Assembly: GCA_944327425.1 (NCBI GenBank)
Contig: CALVHJ010000046.1
Span: forward strand, 1 to 9,775
Direction: 5' to 3'
DNA length: 9,775 nt
From: an uncultured Bacilli bacterium
GTDB lineage: Bacteria; Bacillota_I; Bacilli_A; RF39; UBA660
The position numbers were made by a program, and so were the translations under genes. Shown here piece by piece: positions 1 through 6,770 of this stretch. Below the pieces are notes generated by a model. The model worked only from the letters and a program-made list of their open reading frames with translations, had not been told where the DNA came from and searched no databases. Position 1 is the first letter of the stretch. Each line of letters starts with the position of its first letter.

Positions 1-511
1 TTCTTATATTGTCATAATCCTACATTTTTATATTGACATTAACAAAATGTTTATTCTTGTTTAAAAGTAAATAATAAGAAGATAGATTATTTTGAATATA
101 TTAAGAGTGGTAATAATAGTGAGTGTAATAAAGCGAATCAGTAAATTTATTGTTGAAATAGAAGGTATTAGTAAAACTAGAAAAGCGTTTTATAAAAAAG
201 TTTTGAATGAGAGATATAATATTTTAGAGGAAATTATTTGTTAATATGGTTTAAGGAAGTTTTTGTTTGTGTTGATTTAAAGAAACATTAATTTCTATAC
301 TTTTATTATTAAGATGAAATTATAGATGAATGAGTTGTATTGAAAGAAAAGCCTGAAGTATATGTTACTAAAGCTAATTTAGAGTCTAGATAAGCAGGCA
401 TAAATGTTAATTTTACGACAAATATAGATAAAACTTGTCGAAATTATCCTCTAGCTATGAATAAGACGTTATTATATAATAGATATATTATTTGTAGTAA
501 GGGGATTTTGT
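1..511. other. Gene-free stretch, probably decayed coding sequence
   Basis: No intact gene is visible here. On the plus strand a 41-codon frame (119-244, GTG to TAA) and an interrupted frame across about 311-518, with internal TGA and TAA stops, give protein-like translations, for example GINVNFTTNIDKTCRNYPLA just upstream of the nuclease remnant. I recognise neither. Because the next gene downstream is itself frameshifted, the simplest reading is an accessory segment that is eroding. A TATAAT at 475-480 lacks a good -35 and is only a weak promoter candidate for the nuclease. I see no RNA gene, CRISPR array or clear mobile-element end. Confidence 0.4.
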
Positions 512-1427
512 ATGAATGAAAAAAAATATTATGAAGAAATAGAACATTTAATTAAGAAAAATGAAATAAATAAAAGAGCTAGAAAGCTAGAAGAAGAAAA
601 TAGCTTAGTTACAACTTACTGGAATGTGGGGAGGATTATTGTAGAAGCTCAAGGGTGGTGTTGCTCGTGCCAAGTATGGAAATGAACTTATTAAAAAATG
701 GTCTATTAAATTAACAGAAGCTTATGGTAAAGGTTATGATGCTAGCAATTTGCGTCGATTTCGTCTTTTTTATATTGTGTTTCAAAAATGTGGTACAGTG
801 TCCCACATATCTTGGTCAATAATTAGTTTACTATTACCAATAAAAGAAGAAAATAAAAGAAATTTTTATATCAATTTATGTATTAAAAATCATTTATCAG
901 TTAGAGAGTTGCGGCAAGAAATAAAATCTAATTCTTATGAAAGATTAATAGATAAACCTCGCAAAATAGATATTATTACACCTCAAAAATATTCTATTAC
1001 TACAGATATGAAAGATCCTATTATAATTCCTGTAGATAAAGAAATAATTAATGAACATGATTTAGAATTAAGTATTCTTGCCAATTTGGATTATTTCTTT
1101 AAACAGTTAGGAGAAGGCTTTGCTTATATATCCCATCAATATAAAATAAGTAATGGGAACACCAATTATTTTATTGATATTCTTCTATTTAATGTAAAAT
1201 TAAATTGCTATATTTGTTTAGAATTAAAACTAAGAAGTTTAAAAAAAGAAGACAAAGCCCAAATAGAGTACTACATGAAATTAGTTGATGAACAAGTAAA
1301 GGAAGTTCATCATAATAAAACTATTGGTATTATAATATCTAAAGAAAGTGATAAATTAATAGTTAATTTTATTAAAAGAGATAATATTATTCCTTTATAT
1401 TATGAATTAGAAGAAAGGATTAAATAA
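512..1427 (+). pseudogene. YhcG/DUF1016 family PDDEXK nuclease, frameshifted
   Basis: The reading frame starts at ATG 512 behind AAGGGG (499-504) and runs 57 codons to TGA 683-685, while the rest of the protein continues in another frame to TAA 1425-1427. Removing one G from GGG at 653-655 restores a continuous protein of about 304 residues: the N-terminal DUF1016 domain (YWNVGRIIVEAQGG, then ARAKYGNELIKKWS and NLRRFR), the SWS and SVRELR..I..NSYERL stretch, then the C-terminal PDDEXK nuclease fold. The catalytic signature is intact downstream: Asp in YFIDILLF, Glu and Lys in CLELKL, then Q..YYMKL and IGIIISKE. YhcG-type proteins are thought to be nucleases and are often found near restriction or mobile genes; the role here is not known. 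Its 3' end lies 2 bases from the convergent sortase gene. A sequencing or assembly error is the alternative to a true pseudogene. Confidence 0.85.
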
Positions 1428-1429
1428 GA

Positions 1430-2266
1430 TTATCTTGCCTCTCTTTTAATTAGTTTGGCATGCATAACAACTTTATCTGTTTTACTATAACATGTTGATA
1501 GGGTAAGTATTTTATCAGTTGGATTTAGTGTTGTATTAAATTCGACTGCACTTCTTTCTTTAATCATATCTAGAAATGTTTGATATTCTTCATCAGATGC
1601 AAATTCAGTTTGGATATAATCATTAGTAGTAGGTATGTGATAAACACTAAATACTTGCCATAAAGTGTTTTCGGTTGGTGTTGATAGTTTGATAACATGA
1701 TTATCAGTGTTATTATACCAAGAACTACTTAAAATGTTTTTAAGTGATCCAAACATAATTTCAGTACTCATACCATGAGCATATAGAATAGTATTTTTGT
1801 CGTAATTTTCCGTGTTGTTTCGAAAGTCCATAAATACCCAACCTGCTTGGTTATAATATTTGTAAAAAGAGTGGGTTAGGTAGTAGTCATTATTATCAGT
1901 TTGAACGAAGGGATAATTAATATTAGTTCCGTTTACTTGAATCCAACCTTTTGTTTCATTATTAATTTTTAATAATTCATCAAAGTTAACACTAATTAAA
2001 TTCATTTTGATATAATCCCAATAAGGACTAAAGGCAGGTTCTTCTTCTGGTTGTTCAATAATTTCGGTATTTTCATTATCTTCTACTTCTTCTATTTCAA
2101 CAACATCTTCAATTTCTTTTATTTCGTTGTTAGTGTTTTTGGTGTCAATATAATAGTTAATTAAATCTATTCCTGATTTTATTAGAAAGCCAAAAGCTAC
2201 TAAGAAGATTATTATTGCAATTAAATTTTTCCATTTAAGTTTATATCTTTTCTTTTTTTTAGACAT
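1430..2266 (-). CDS. Class B-like sortase
   Basis: Membrane-bound transpeptidase expected to cleave a sorting signal in secreted proteins and attach them to the cell wall. I start it at ATG 2266 (278 residues) because AGGTGA sits at 2272-2277, seven bases upstream; a GTG at 2275 overlaps that binding site. A Lys-rich N-terminus is followed by one membrane span (about residues 14-33), an acidic Glu/Asp/Asn linker (about 45-77) and the sortase domain. The WIQVNGTNINYPFVQ and YYLTHSF motifs are typical of class B. The catalytic His lies in YAHGM (H164) and the Cys in LTLSTCY (C259). Where class B enzymes usually have the catalytic Arg (before VVxHAKL), this one reads KTDKVVMHAKL, that is Lys265. 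The gene is divergent from a protein with a VPQTFD sorting signal, its likely substrate. Class assignment is by motif only. Confidence 0.88.
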   Translation of the reverse strand: MSKKKKRYKLKWKNLIAIIIFLVAFGFLIKSGIDLINYYIDTKNTNNEIKEIEDVVEIEEVEDNENTEIIEQPEEEPAFSPYWDYIKMNLISVNFDELLKINNETKGWIQVNGTNINYPFVQTDNNDYYLTHSFYKYYNQAGWVFMDFRNNTENYDKNTILYAHGMSTEIMFGSLKNILSSSWYNNTDNHVIKLSTPTENTLWQVFSVYHIPTTNDYIQTEFASDEEYQTFLDMIKERSAVEFNTTLNPTDKILTLSTCYSKTDKVVMHAKLIKREAR

Positions 2267-2283
2267 TTTCTTCACCTATAATA

Positions 2284-2312
2284 ATTATAACACTAATATC
2301 TTTTTAGGTAAA
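2284..2312 (-). promoter_or_regulatory. Promoter of the sortase gene
   Basis: Read on the minus strand, TTTACC (2307-2312) and TATAAT (2284-2289) are 17 bases apart, and a TG one base before the -10 makes it an extended -10 element. It lies a short distance upstream of the sortase binding site. Confidence 0.65.
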
Positions 2313-2377
2313 TAATTGTAAAAAATGATGTAAAGTTTAAAAACCTTTATTTTTTACTATCTAAAAGTTTTAGGGTG

Positions 2378-2386
2378 TGATATACT
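2378..2386 (+). promoter_or_regulatory. Extended -10 promoter of the surface protein gene
   Basis: TGATATACT gives TGn plus TATACT (2381-2386), a good extended -10. No convincing -35 lies at 16-18 bases. Just upstream, CTAAAA-G-TTTTAG (2361-2373) is a short dyad that could be an operator. Transcription from here gives a leader of about 50 bases. Confidence 0.5.
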
Positions 2387-2396
2387 TAAGATGAAG

Positions 2397-2421
2397 GTAG
2401 TTATTTAATTTCGGTAGCTAC
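2397..2421 (+). other. Leader hairpin of the surface protein mRNA
   Basis: GTAGTTA (2397-2403) can pair with TAGCTAC (2415-2421), seven pairs with one G-U, around an 11-base loop. It lies between the -10 and the AGGAGG binding site (2433-2438). No U-run follows, so it is not a terminator. It may stabilise the 5' end or be chance. Confidence 0.3.
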
Positions 2422-2444
2422 TAAAATTGTATAGGAGGAAAAAT

Positions 2445-3923
2445 ATGGGAAAGAAATTGAAAAGTATTAGTCTTGTATTATTTTCTATTTGTTGCACCAT
2501 GGGATTTAGTACAAGGGTATCTGCTCTTACTTTGACAGAAGATATGGATGCTTCGAAAATTACCATTTCGGATGGTATGACTATTGATGGAGCAGGGAAG
2601 TTTACAATTACAGGAGGGTTAAGTATTACAGATGGTTCTAGTATTACTATTAAAAATGTAACTCTTGATGGTGAGGGAACGAAAGATATTTTACTTAGTT
2701 TAGGTAATGCTGGTGATGTTGTAATTGAAAATGTAACATTTACCCATTATATTAAAACGGGTATTTATGCTGATGTTTTAACTGGATTAAGTATTACTGG
2801 TTCTACTTTTGATGGTGTTGATACGGATAAATTAAAAGATCAATCTTATGCCGGAAACCCAGAAGAAGAACTTATTAAAAGAAGTCCAGCAGCGATTGAT
2901 TTAAATTTGGGTAACCCCAAAGATAATGTTGCTCAAACAGTAAAGCTTGATAGTATTGAAATTACTAATAATACTTTTAAAAACCTTAAGATAGCTGAAG
3001 AGAATTTAGCTGAATCTACAGGTGGTGCAATAAAGATTAAAGTTAAAGCTCTTACTGATGAAACGGAAATTGGCAGTATTATAATTGAAAACAATGAGTT
3101 TGTTGATAATGCTCGTGATTTAGTTATTGGAACAGACAAACCTGGTACAAATACAACTCAAGCACAAACAGGTGATTTAGATATTTTACTTGTTAATAAT
3201 GGTAAAATGATTGTAAAGGATAATTCAGATACAGAACAACCAACTGAAACATTAGAGGGAAATTACAAATTAAATTATGCTATTGATAAGAAATTCGAGT
3301 TAAATGAAGATTTATATTATATTGTTAATGATGCTAATATTGATGAATTTGAAGATCCTGATACTGGTATAGTAAATGATGTTATGGCTGATGATGATAT
3401 TAAAGGTCTTGCTTTTAATATTGAGGGAGTAAGTTTTGCTATTTCTAAGGAAACTTTTAATGATGAGAATTTAGATGAAGCTTTAGAAAGTCTTAGTAAT
3501 GTAAATCCTACAACTGAAACAACAGTGGAAGCATTAAAGCAATATCAAAATGAAGGTGTATTCTTCATGGATATTGATGGTTTAGATATTTTTGATAATG
3601 GTATTCATTATAGTGCTAGTCTTGGAGAAGAACTAAGTGGAAATTTATTTGTTTACTTCTTTGATGAAGAAAACGGTTTACAATTAGTTTCTAATTCAAG
3701 TGTTGAGGATGGTAATATTAATTTAAGTTTTACCAAAAATGGGCATTATGTAATTAGTGAAGCAGACTTACTTACTAGTTTACCTAGTGATGAGACACCT
3801 AGTGAAGAAGTTCCAGAAGTACCACAAACATTTGATGCTTTAGGAATTTATGCTGGTATTGGAATTATTAGTGTAGTAGGAATTGCTAGTGCCGTAATTT
3901 ACTTAAAAAGAAAAAATGCTTAA
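2445..3923 (+). CDS. Secreted beta-helix-like surface protein with VPQTFD wall-sorting signal
   Basis: A 492-residue cell-surface protein. The start is ATG 2445 behind AGGAGG at 2433-2438; the TTG at 2427 lies upstream of that site and is rejected. The N-terminus is a signal peptide (MGKKLKSISLVLF...) with probable cleavage after VSA near residue 27. Residues about 30-255 carry short repeated strands (SITIKNVTLDG, DVVIENVTF, LSITGSTFDG, SIEITNNTFKNL, SIIIENNEFVDN) typical of right-handed parallel beta-helix or pectate-lyase-like folds. An Asp/Glu-rich region follows, then a Pro/Glu/Ser spacer (PSDETPSEEVPEVP), the motif VPQTFD (459-464), a hydrophobic span (about 466-487) and a basic tail KRKNA. 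This is a complete sorting signal with a non-LPXTG motif; the PQT core resembles the NPQTN motif of class B sortases. The adjacent divergent sortase is the likely anchoring enzyme. The ligand or adhesive role is unknown. Confidence 0.85.
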   Translation: MGKKLKSISLVLFSICCTMGFSTRVSALTLTEDMDASKITISDGMTIDGAGKFTITGGLSITDGSSITIKNVTLDGEGTKDILLSLGNAGDVVIENVTFTHYIKTGIYADVLTGLSITGSTFDGVDTDKLKDQSYAGNPEEELIKRSPAAIDLNLGNPKDNVAQTVKLDSIEITNNTFKNLKIAEENLAESTGGAIKIKVKALTDETEIGSIIIENNEFVDNARDLVIGTDKPGTNTTQAQTGDLDILLVNNGKMIVKDNSDTEQPTETLEGNYKLNYAIDKKFELNEDLYYIVNDANIDEFEDPDTGIVNDVMADDDIKGLAFNIEGVSFAISKETFNDENLDEALESLSNVNPTTETTVEALKQYQNEGVFFMDIDGLDIFDNGIHYSASLGEELSGNLFVYFFDEENGLQLVSNSSVEDGNINLSFTKNGHYVISEADLLTSLPSDETPSEEVPEVPQTFDALGIYAGIGIISVVGIASAVIYLKRKNA

Positions 3924-3955
3924 AAAAAAGTTGCCTTAATTGACAACTTTTTTTT
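3922..3955. terminator. Bidirectional hairpin terminator
   Basis: A-run plus GTTG (3922-3933) pairs perfectly with CAAC plus T-run (3944-3955): 12 pairs around a 10-base loop. It overlaps the TAA of the surface protein gene and has T-runs on both strands, so it can also end transcription of the minus-strand membrane gene. Confidence 0.85.
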
Positions 3956-3961
3956 AATGCC

Positions 3962-4425
3962 TTATTTTGAAATTGACCAATATATACATATAATACAAGC
4001 GATTACAAAGATGATATAGTCTAAATCAACTAAGTTATTGATAATTGTGCTTATAACATAAATAATTAGACTAATTAGTATTACAATAATATTAAAGTAG
4101 AATAATGCTTTTTTGTTTTTAAAACTTAAAATTATTTCTATGATTAATAAAATTAACATAATTATTAGTACTATATCAAATCTATTACAAGCTATAGTTG
4201 TTAAAATAAAGGTGTTAATTACTAATAAAATATATGGATGCTTTTTTTGTATAAAATATAGTTTATTAATATGAATATTAAATATACAAAATATTCAATT
4301 ACAAAATAACTAAATAAATTTACCATAATTTTTGCTGTTTCAAATAAATTAACATCATCGAATGCCCATATATGTGTTGTGTATGCGGCTATTGTTATGT
4401 AGCCTGCATACCAGAAGAAAAACAT
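3962..4425 (-). pseudogene. Multi-pass membrane protein, frameshifted, family unknown
   Basis: Two minus-strand frames abut: 4425-4222 (67 codons, MFFFWYAGYITIAAYTTHIW...) and the frame ending at 3962 (...ACIICIYWSISK). They join if one A is added to the A7 run (minus-strand ACAAAAAAAGC, around 4231-4237), reading LINYILYKKKHPYILLVINT and continuing through open sequence. The joined product is about 155 residues with four or five hydrophobic spans. A further frame from ATG 4465 (MPLILILILYLISYVF...) would join if one T were lost from a run near 4420, adding another span. No good ribosome binding site precedes 4425 or 4465. The 3' end runs into the bidirectional terminator, which supports a once-real gene. 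AT-rich DNA translates to hydrophobic residues by chance, so a non-coding origin is possible. Confidence 0.5.
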
Positions 4426-4482
4426 AGGAAATCAAGTAAAGTATCAATATTAGTATCAAAGGCATTATTTATTCGAGGACTT

Positions 4483-4507
4483 AAAAAACTCAGAAATTTC
4501 CTGAGTT
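4483..4507 (-). terminator. Terminator of lexA
   Basis: On the minus strand AACTCAG (from 4507) pairs with CTGAGTT around AAATTTC, seven pairs, followed by a T-run (4488-4483). It overlaps the last bases of lexA and isolates it from the broken membrane gene downstream. Confidence 0.8.
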
Positions 4508-5135
4508 AAAACTTACGATATAAACCAATAGCTTTACCAAGAACAGTTACGTTATCTAGGATGATAGGAGCCATTGTATCATTTTCTGGTTGCAAGCGAA
4601 TATGATCTTTTTCTTTGTAAAAAGTTTTTAAAGTTACTTCGTTTTCGCTGGTCATAGCAACAACAATATCACCGTTTTTAGCTGTGCTTTGTTTTTGAAC
4701 TATTACAATGTCACCATCAAAAATACCGGCGTTAATCATTGATTCGCCACTTACATTTAAAGTAAATATCGTTTCTTTAGCAGGTATTAGACTAGCTGGT
4801 AAGTTGAAAAATTCGTTAGGACGTTCAATTGCTTCAATAGGACTACCCGCAGTTATTTTGCCAAGAAGAGGGACTTTGATTAGTTCCTCGTTTTTCTCTT
4901 CATATTCATTATCAACTAAAATTTCCATGGCTCTAAATTTGTTGTTGTCTACTTTTAAATATCCGGCTTTACATAAATTTTTGACATGGGTATGAACTGT
5001 AGCAGGACTAGATAAGTTAAGACCTTTGCCTATTTCTCTAATTGATGGGGGATAGCCGTGGGTTGCTGTGAATTTTTTGATAAAATCTAATACATTGTTT
5101 TGTTTTTCTGTTAATTCTTTAAATTTTTTTTCCAT
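4506..5135 (-). CDS. lexA: LexA, SOS response repressor
   Basis: Transcriptional repressor of the DNA damage response that cleaves itself when RecA filaments form. The start is ATG 5135 (209 residues, normal family length) behind GGAGG at 5144-5148; an in-frame ATG at 5183 is rejected because it lies in the -35 element of the promoter. Residues about 1-70 are the winged helix-turn-helix (LTEKQNNVLDFI, GYPPSIREIGKGLNLSS, TVHTHVKNL). The cleavage site is Ala97-Gly98 in GKITAGSP. The catalytic dyad is Ser132 in SGESM and Lys170 in VTLKTF. All key residues are present, so it should be functional. It is divergent from a small membrane protein gene, the arrangement seen for lexA and yneA in Bacillus, and has its own terminator. 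It probably represses itself and that neighbour. Confidence 0.97.
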   Translation of the reverse strand: MEKKFKELTEKQNNVLDFIKKFTATHGYPPSIREIGKGLNLSSPATVHTHVKNLCKAGYLKVDNNKFRAMEILVDNEYEEKNEELIKVPLLGKITAGSPIEAIERPNEFFNLPASLIPAKETIFTLNVSGESMINAGIFDGDIVIVQKQSTAKNGDIVVAMTSENEVTLKTFYKEKDHIRLQPENDTMAPIILDNVTVLGKAIGLYRKF

Positions 5136-5154
5136 TTTGTTTACCTCCAATAAT

Positions 5155-5183
5155 ATATTATCATAAAAACATACGAATGTCAA
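5155..5183 (-). promoter_or_regulatory. lexA promoter
   Basis: On the minus strand TTGACA (5178-5183), a 17-base spacer and TAATAT (5155-5160), with TG one base before the -10. This is close to the sigma-A consensus and suits steady, repressible expression. Confidence 0.85.
5168..5180. promoter_or_regulatory. Putative LexA operator at lexA
   Basis: AACATACGAATGT contains the dyad ACAT-N4-ATGT and overlaps the -35 and spacer of the lexA promoter, where repressor binding would block polymerase. Its first 11 bases match AACATATGTAT at the divergent promoter as AACATAYGWAT. It departs from the Bacillus box, which has GAAC-N4-GTTC. Confidence 0.55.
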
Positions 5184-5220
5184 ACAAATGTATTTATTTT
5201 TTAAAAAAGCAAAAAAACTA

Positions 5221-5250
5221 TTGAACGAACATATGTATATGCGATATAAT
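5221..5250 (+). promoter_or_regulatory. Promoter of the small SOS-type membrane gene
   Basis: TTGAAC (5221-5226), an 18-base spacer and a perfect TATAAT (5245-5250). The start point would be near 5257, leaving a leader of only about 17 bases that is mostly the AAGGAG binding site (5259-5264). Confidence 0.8.
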
Positions 5251-5255
5251 GTTCG
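5226..5255. promoter_or_regulatory. LexA box-like operator in the small gene's promoter
   Basis: CGAACATATGTATATG begins inside the -35 and fills the spacer; its first 11 bases equal the left part of the Bacillus SOS box CGAACATATGTTCG. A matching half-site GTTCG (5251-5255) sits right after the -10, so CGAAC and GTTCG bracket the promoter core 20 bases apart. Placement fits repression by the adjacent LexA. Confidence 0.7.
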
Positions 5256-5273
5256 TGTAAGGAGTTGATATTT

Positions 5274-5420
5274 ATGTTAGAAGTTTTTAAAAAATTTGGA
5301 GGAGCTATAATGCTTTATGCTGTAGTCTTTTGGGGAATAGTGGCTATTTGTTCAAATGTTAATTACGTTAATCAAGAAAATGAAGTTAATTTAGATGAGA
5401 AAGTTGCTATTAACGATTAG
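5274..5420 (+). CDS. Small single-span membrane protein, probable SOS-induced
   Basis: A 48-residue protein from ATG 5274 to TAG 5418-5420, behind AAGGAG (5259-5264, nine bases). The N-terminus MLEVFKKFGG is basic, residues about 10-28 (GAIMLYAVVFWGIVAICS) form one membrane span, and the last 20 residues are polar and acidic (NQENEVNLDEKVAIND), so the tail should lie outside the cell by the positive-inside rule. The promoter is near consensus and overlaps a LexA-like box; the divergent neighbour is lexA. In Bacillus this position is held by yneA, an SOS cell-division inhibitor with one span plus a LysM domain; other bacteria use very small single-span inhibitors such as SidA. This protein has no LysM, so a division-inhibitor role is inferred from context, size and topology only. 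No sequence homologue comes to mind. Confidence 0.75.
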   Translation: MLEVFKKFGGAIMLYAVVFWGIVAICSNVNYVNQENEVNLDEKVAIND

Positions 5421-5444
5421 AATTGTAAAATTGATGTATGTTAA

Positions 5445-5473
5445 TTAATAAAATAAGTATTTTGTGATATAAT
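5445..5473 (+). promoter_or_regulatory. Promoter of the M16 peptidase operon
   Basis: TTAATA (5445-5450), a 17-base spacer and TATAAT (5468-5473) preceded by TGA, an extended -10. AGGTGA (5482-5487) then precedes the GTG start at 5493. Confidence 0.75.
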
Positions 5474-5492
5474 AACAAATGAGGTGAAGTAA

Positions 5493-6770
5493 GTGGAGTA
5501 TAGAAAGTTTGAGTATCCCTCATTTAACTTGTATACGGTTAAAACAAATAGGTTTAAAACTTGTCAAATGGAAATTATTTTTAAAGACGAAGCACGTAAA
5601 GAAGATGTTTTATTAAAAACTTTTCTTGCTGATATTATGAGTGATTGTTCGAGTAAATATCATACAAGGAAAGAAGTAGCCAAAGAGTTAGAAGAATTAT
5701 ATCAAGCTTCTTTTTATGGTCTTACTAATAAAACAGGAAATTTACTTATGACGTCATTTATTCTTAATTTTTTAAATCCTAAATTTGTAAGTGATAAGGA
5801 TTATTTAGAAAAAGTATTAAGTTTGCCATTTGAAATGATTTTAAATCCGGCTATTCTAGATAAGGAGTTTGATATTAAGAACTTTAATATTGTCAAAAAT
5901 AGATTATATGATGAAATATTAAGTGTGGGGGAAAATATTAATCGGGTAAGTTTAAAAAAAGCATTAGGAGAATTAGATTCTAATTCGCCTTCTAGTTATG
6001 GTGTTTTAGGAACTATTTCGGATTTAGAGGCTGTTAGTCCTAAGAGTTTAGCAGAAGCTTATCAAAAACTTCTTAATTCTAGTTGTGATATTTTTATAGT
6101 AGGCTCTTTAGATATGGATTTGGTAGCAAATATTATATTTAAGTATTTTAAAAATCCGGTTGTTAAAACAAGAGAATTACCTTCTTTATATGTTTCTAAC
6201 AAACAGCCAAAGAAAGTAAAAAAAGTTAGTGAGCAATCAAAATTTTTAGAAACTAATCTAGTTAATATATATAGTATTGTTAATCCGAGCGAAAAAGAGA
6301 GAGTTACTACTTTACATTTTTATAATTATCTTTTAGGTGGGGGAGGATTAAATACAAAATTATATCAGCTTTTAAGAGAAAAAAATTCTTTGTGTTATGG
6401 AGTAAAAAGTGTTTATCTTAAATATGATAATTTGCTTGTTATTCAGACTTCAATAAATAAAAAAGATGTAAATAAAGCCCAAAAATTAATTAGACAGGCC
6501 TTTAAAGAAATGAAAATGGGAGAATTTAGTGATGAGGAAATAGAAAATGCTAAAGAAAATTTTATTTTTTCTCTTAATTTGTCTTTAGATAATCAAGCGG
6601 GTATTTTAAATAATTATGTATTTAATGTGTTAGATAATCTTCCTTTAATTGAGGATAGAATAAAGATGATTGAAGAAGTTACTAAGGAAGAAATTATGGC
6701 GGTTGCAAATAAAATTAAACCAAATATTTCTTTTGTTTTAGAAGGTGAGGAAGATAATGGAACAAATTAA
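5493..6770 (+). CDS. ymfF: M16 peptidase-like protein, non-catalytic partner (YmfF type)
   Basis: A 425-residue M16 family (pitrilysin/insulinase-like) protein, starting at GTG 5493 with AGGTGA five bases upstream. Where active members have HXXEH, this one reads FLADIMSDCSSKYHTRKEV, so it cannot bind zinc there. The second-half motif LREKNSLCYGV (294-304) keeps the Arg295 and Tyr302 that active M16B enzymes use to bind substrate. The early EYRKFEYPSFNLYTVKTNRFKT and ELYQASFYG segments match the Bacillus YmfF style, and the length is nearly the same (about 426). It overlaps the next gene by 14 bases, and that gene encodes the HXXEH partner, so the two probably form a heterodimer with a shared active site. 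Databases associate this pair with EF-P aminopentanol modification; I take that as a name, not a demonstrated role here. Confidence 0.85.
   Translation: MEYRKFEYPSFNLYTVKTNRFKTCQMEIIFKDEARKEDVLLKTFLADIMSDCSSKYHTRKEVAKELEELYQASFYGLTNKTGNLLMTSFILNFLNPKFVSDKDYLEKVLSLPFEMILNPAILDKEFDIKNFNIVKNRLYDEILSVGENINRVSLKKALGELDSNSPSSYGVLGTISDLEAVSPKSLAEAYQKLLNSSCDIFIVGSLDMDLVANIIFKYFKNPVVKTRELPSLYVSNKQPKKVKKVSEQSKFLETNLVNIYSIVNPSEKERVTTLHFYNYLLGGGGLNTKLYQLLREKNSLCYGVKSVYLKYDNLLVIQTSINKKDVNKAQKLIRQAFKEMKMGEFSDEEIENAKENFIFSLNLSLDNQAGILNNYVFNVLDNLPLIEDRIKMIEEVTKEEIMAVANKIKPNISFVLEGEEDNGTN

Noticed and set aside
36..50. ACATT-N5-AATGT inverted repeat
   Set aside because: Five-base arms are expected by chance in DNA this AT-rich.
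33..61. Promoter from TTGACA at 33-38
   Set aside because: No acceptable -10 at 16-18 bases and no gene follows.
750..1427. A complete gene starting at TTG 750
   Set aside because: The conserved DUF1016 N-terminal sequence continues upstream in the same and then a shifted frame from ATG 512; TTG 750 is internal and has no binding site.
2397..2444. Riboswitch in the surface protein leader
   Set aside because: The leader is only about 50 bases with one short hairpin and no recognisable aptamer core or terminator.
2933..3139. Minus-strand open frame inside the surface protein gene
   Set aside because: Antisense to a well-supported gene, with no binding site or recognisable motif.
4708..4995. 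Plus-strand open frame inside lexA
   Set aside because: Antisense shadow of a conserved gene.
5136..5183. Longer LexA starting at ATG 5183
   Set aside because: That ATG lies within the -35 of the promoter, and the extra residues do not fit the family; GGAGG precedes ATG 5135.
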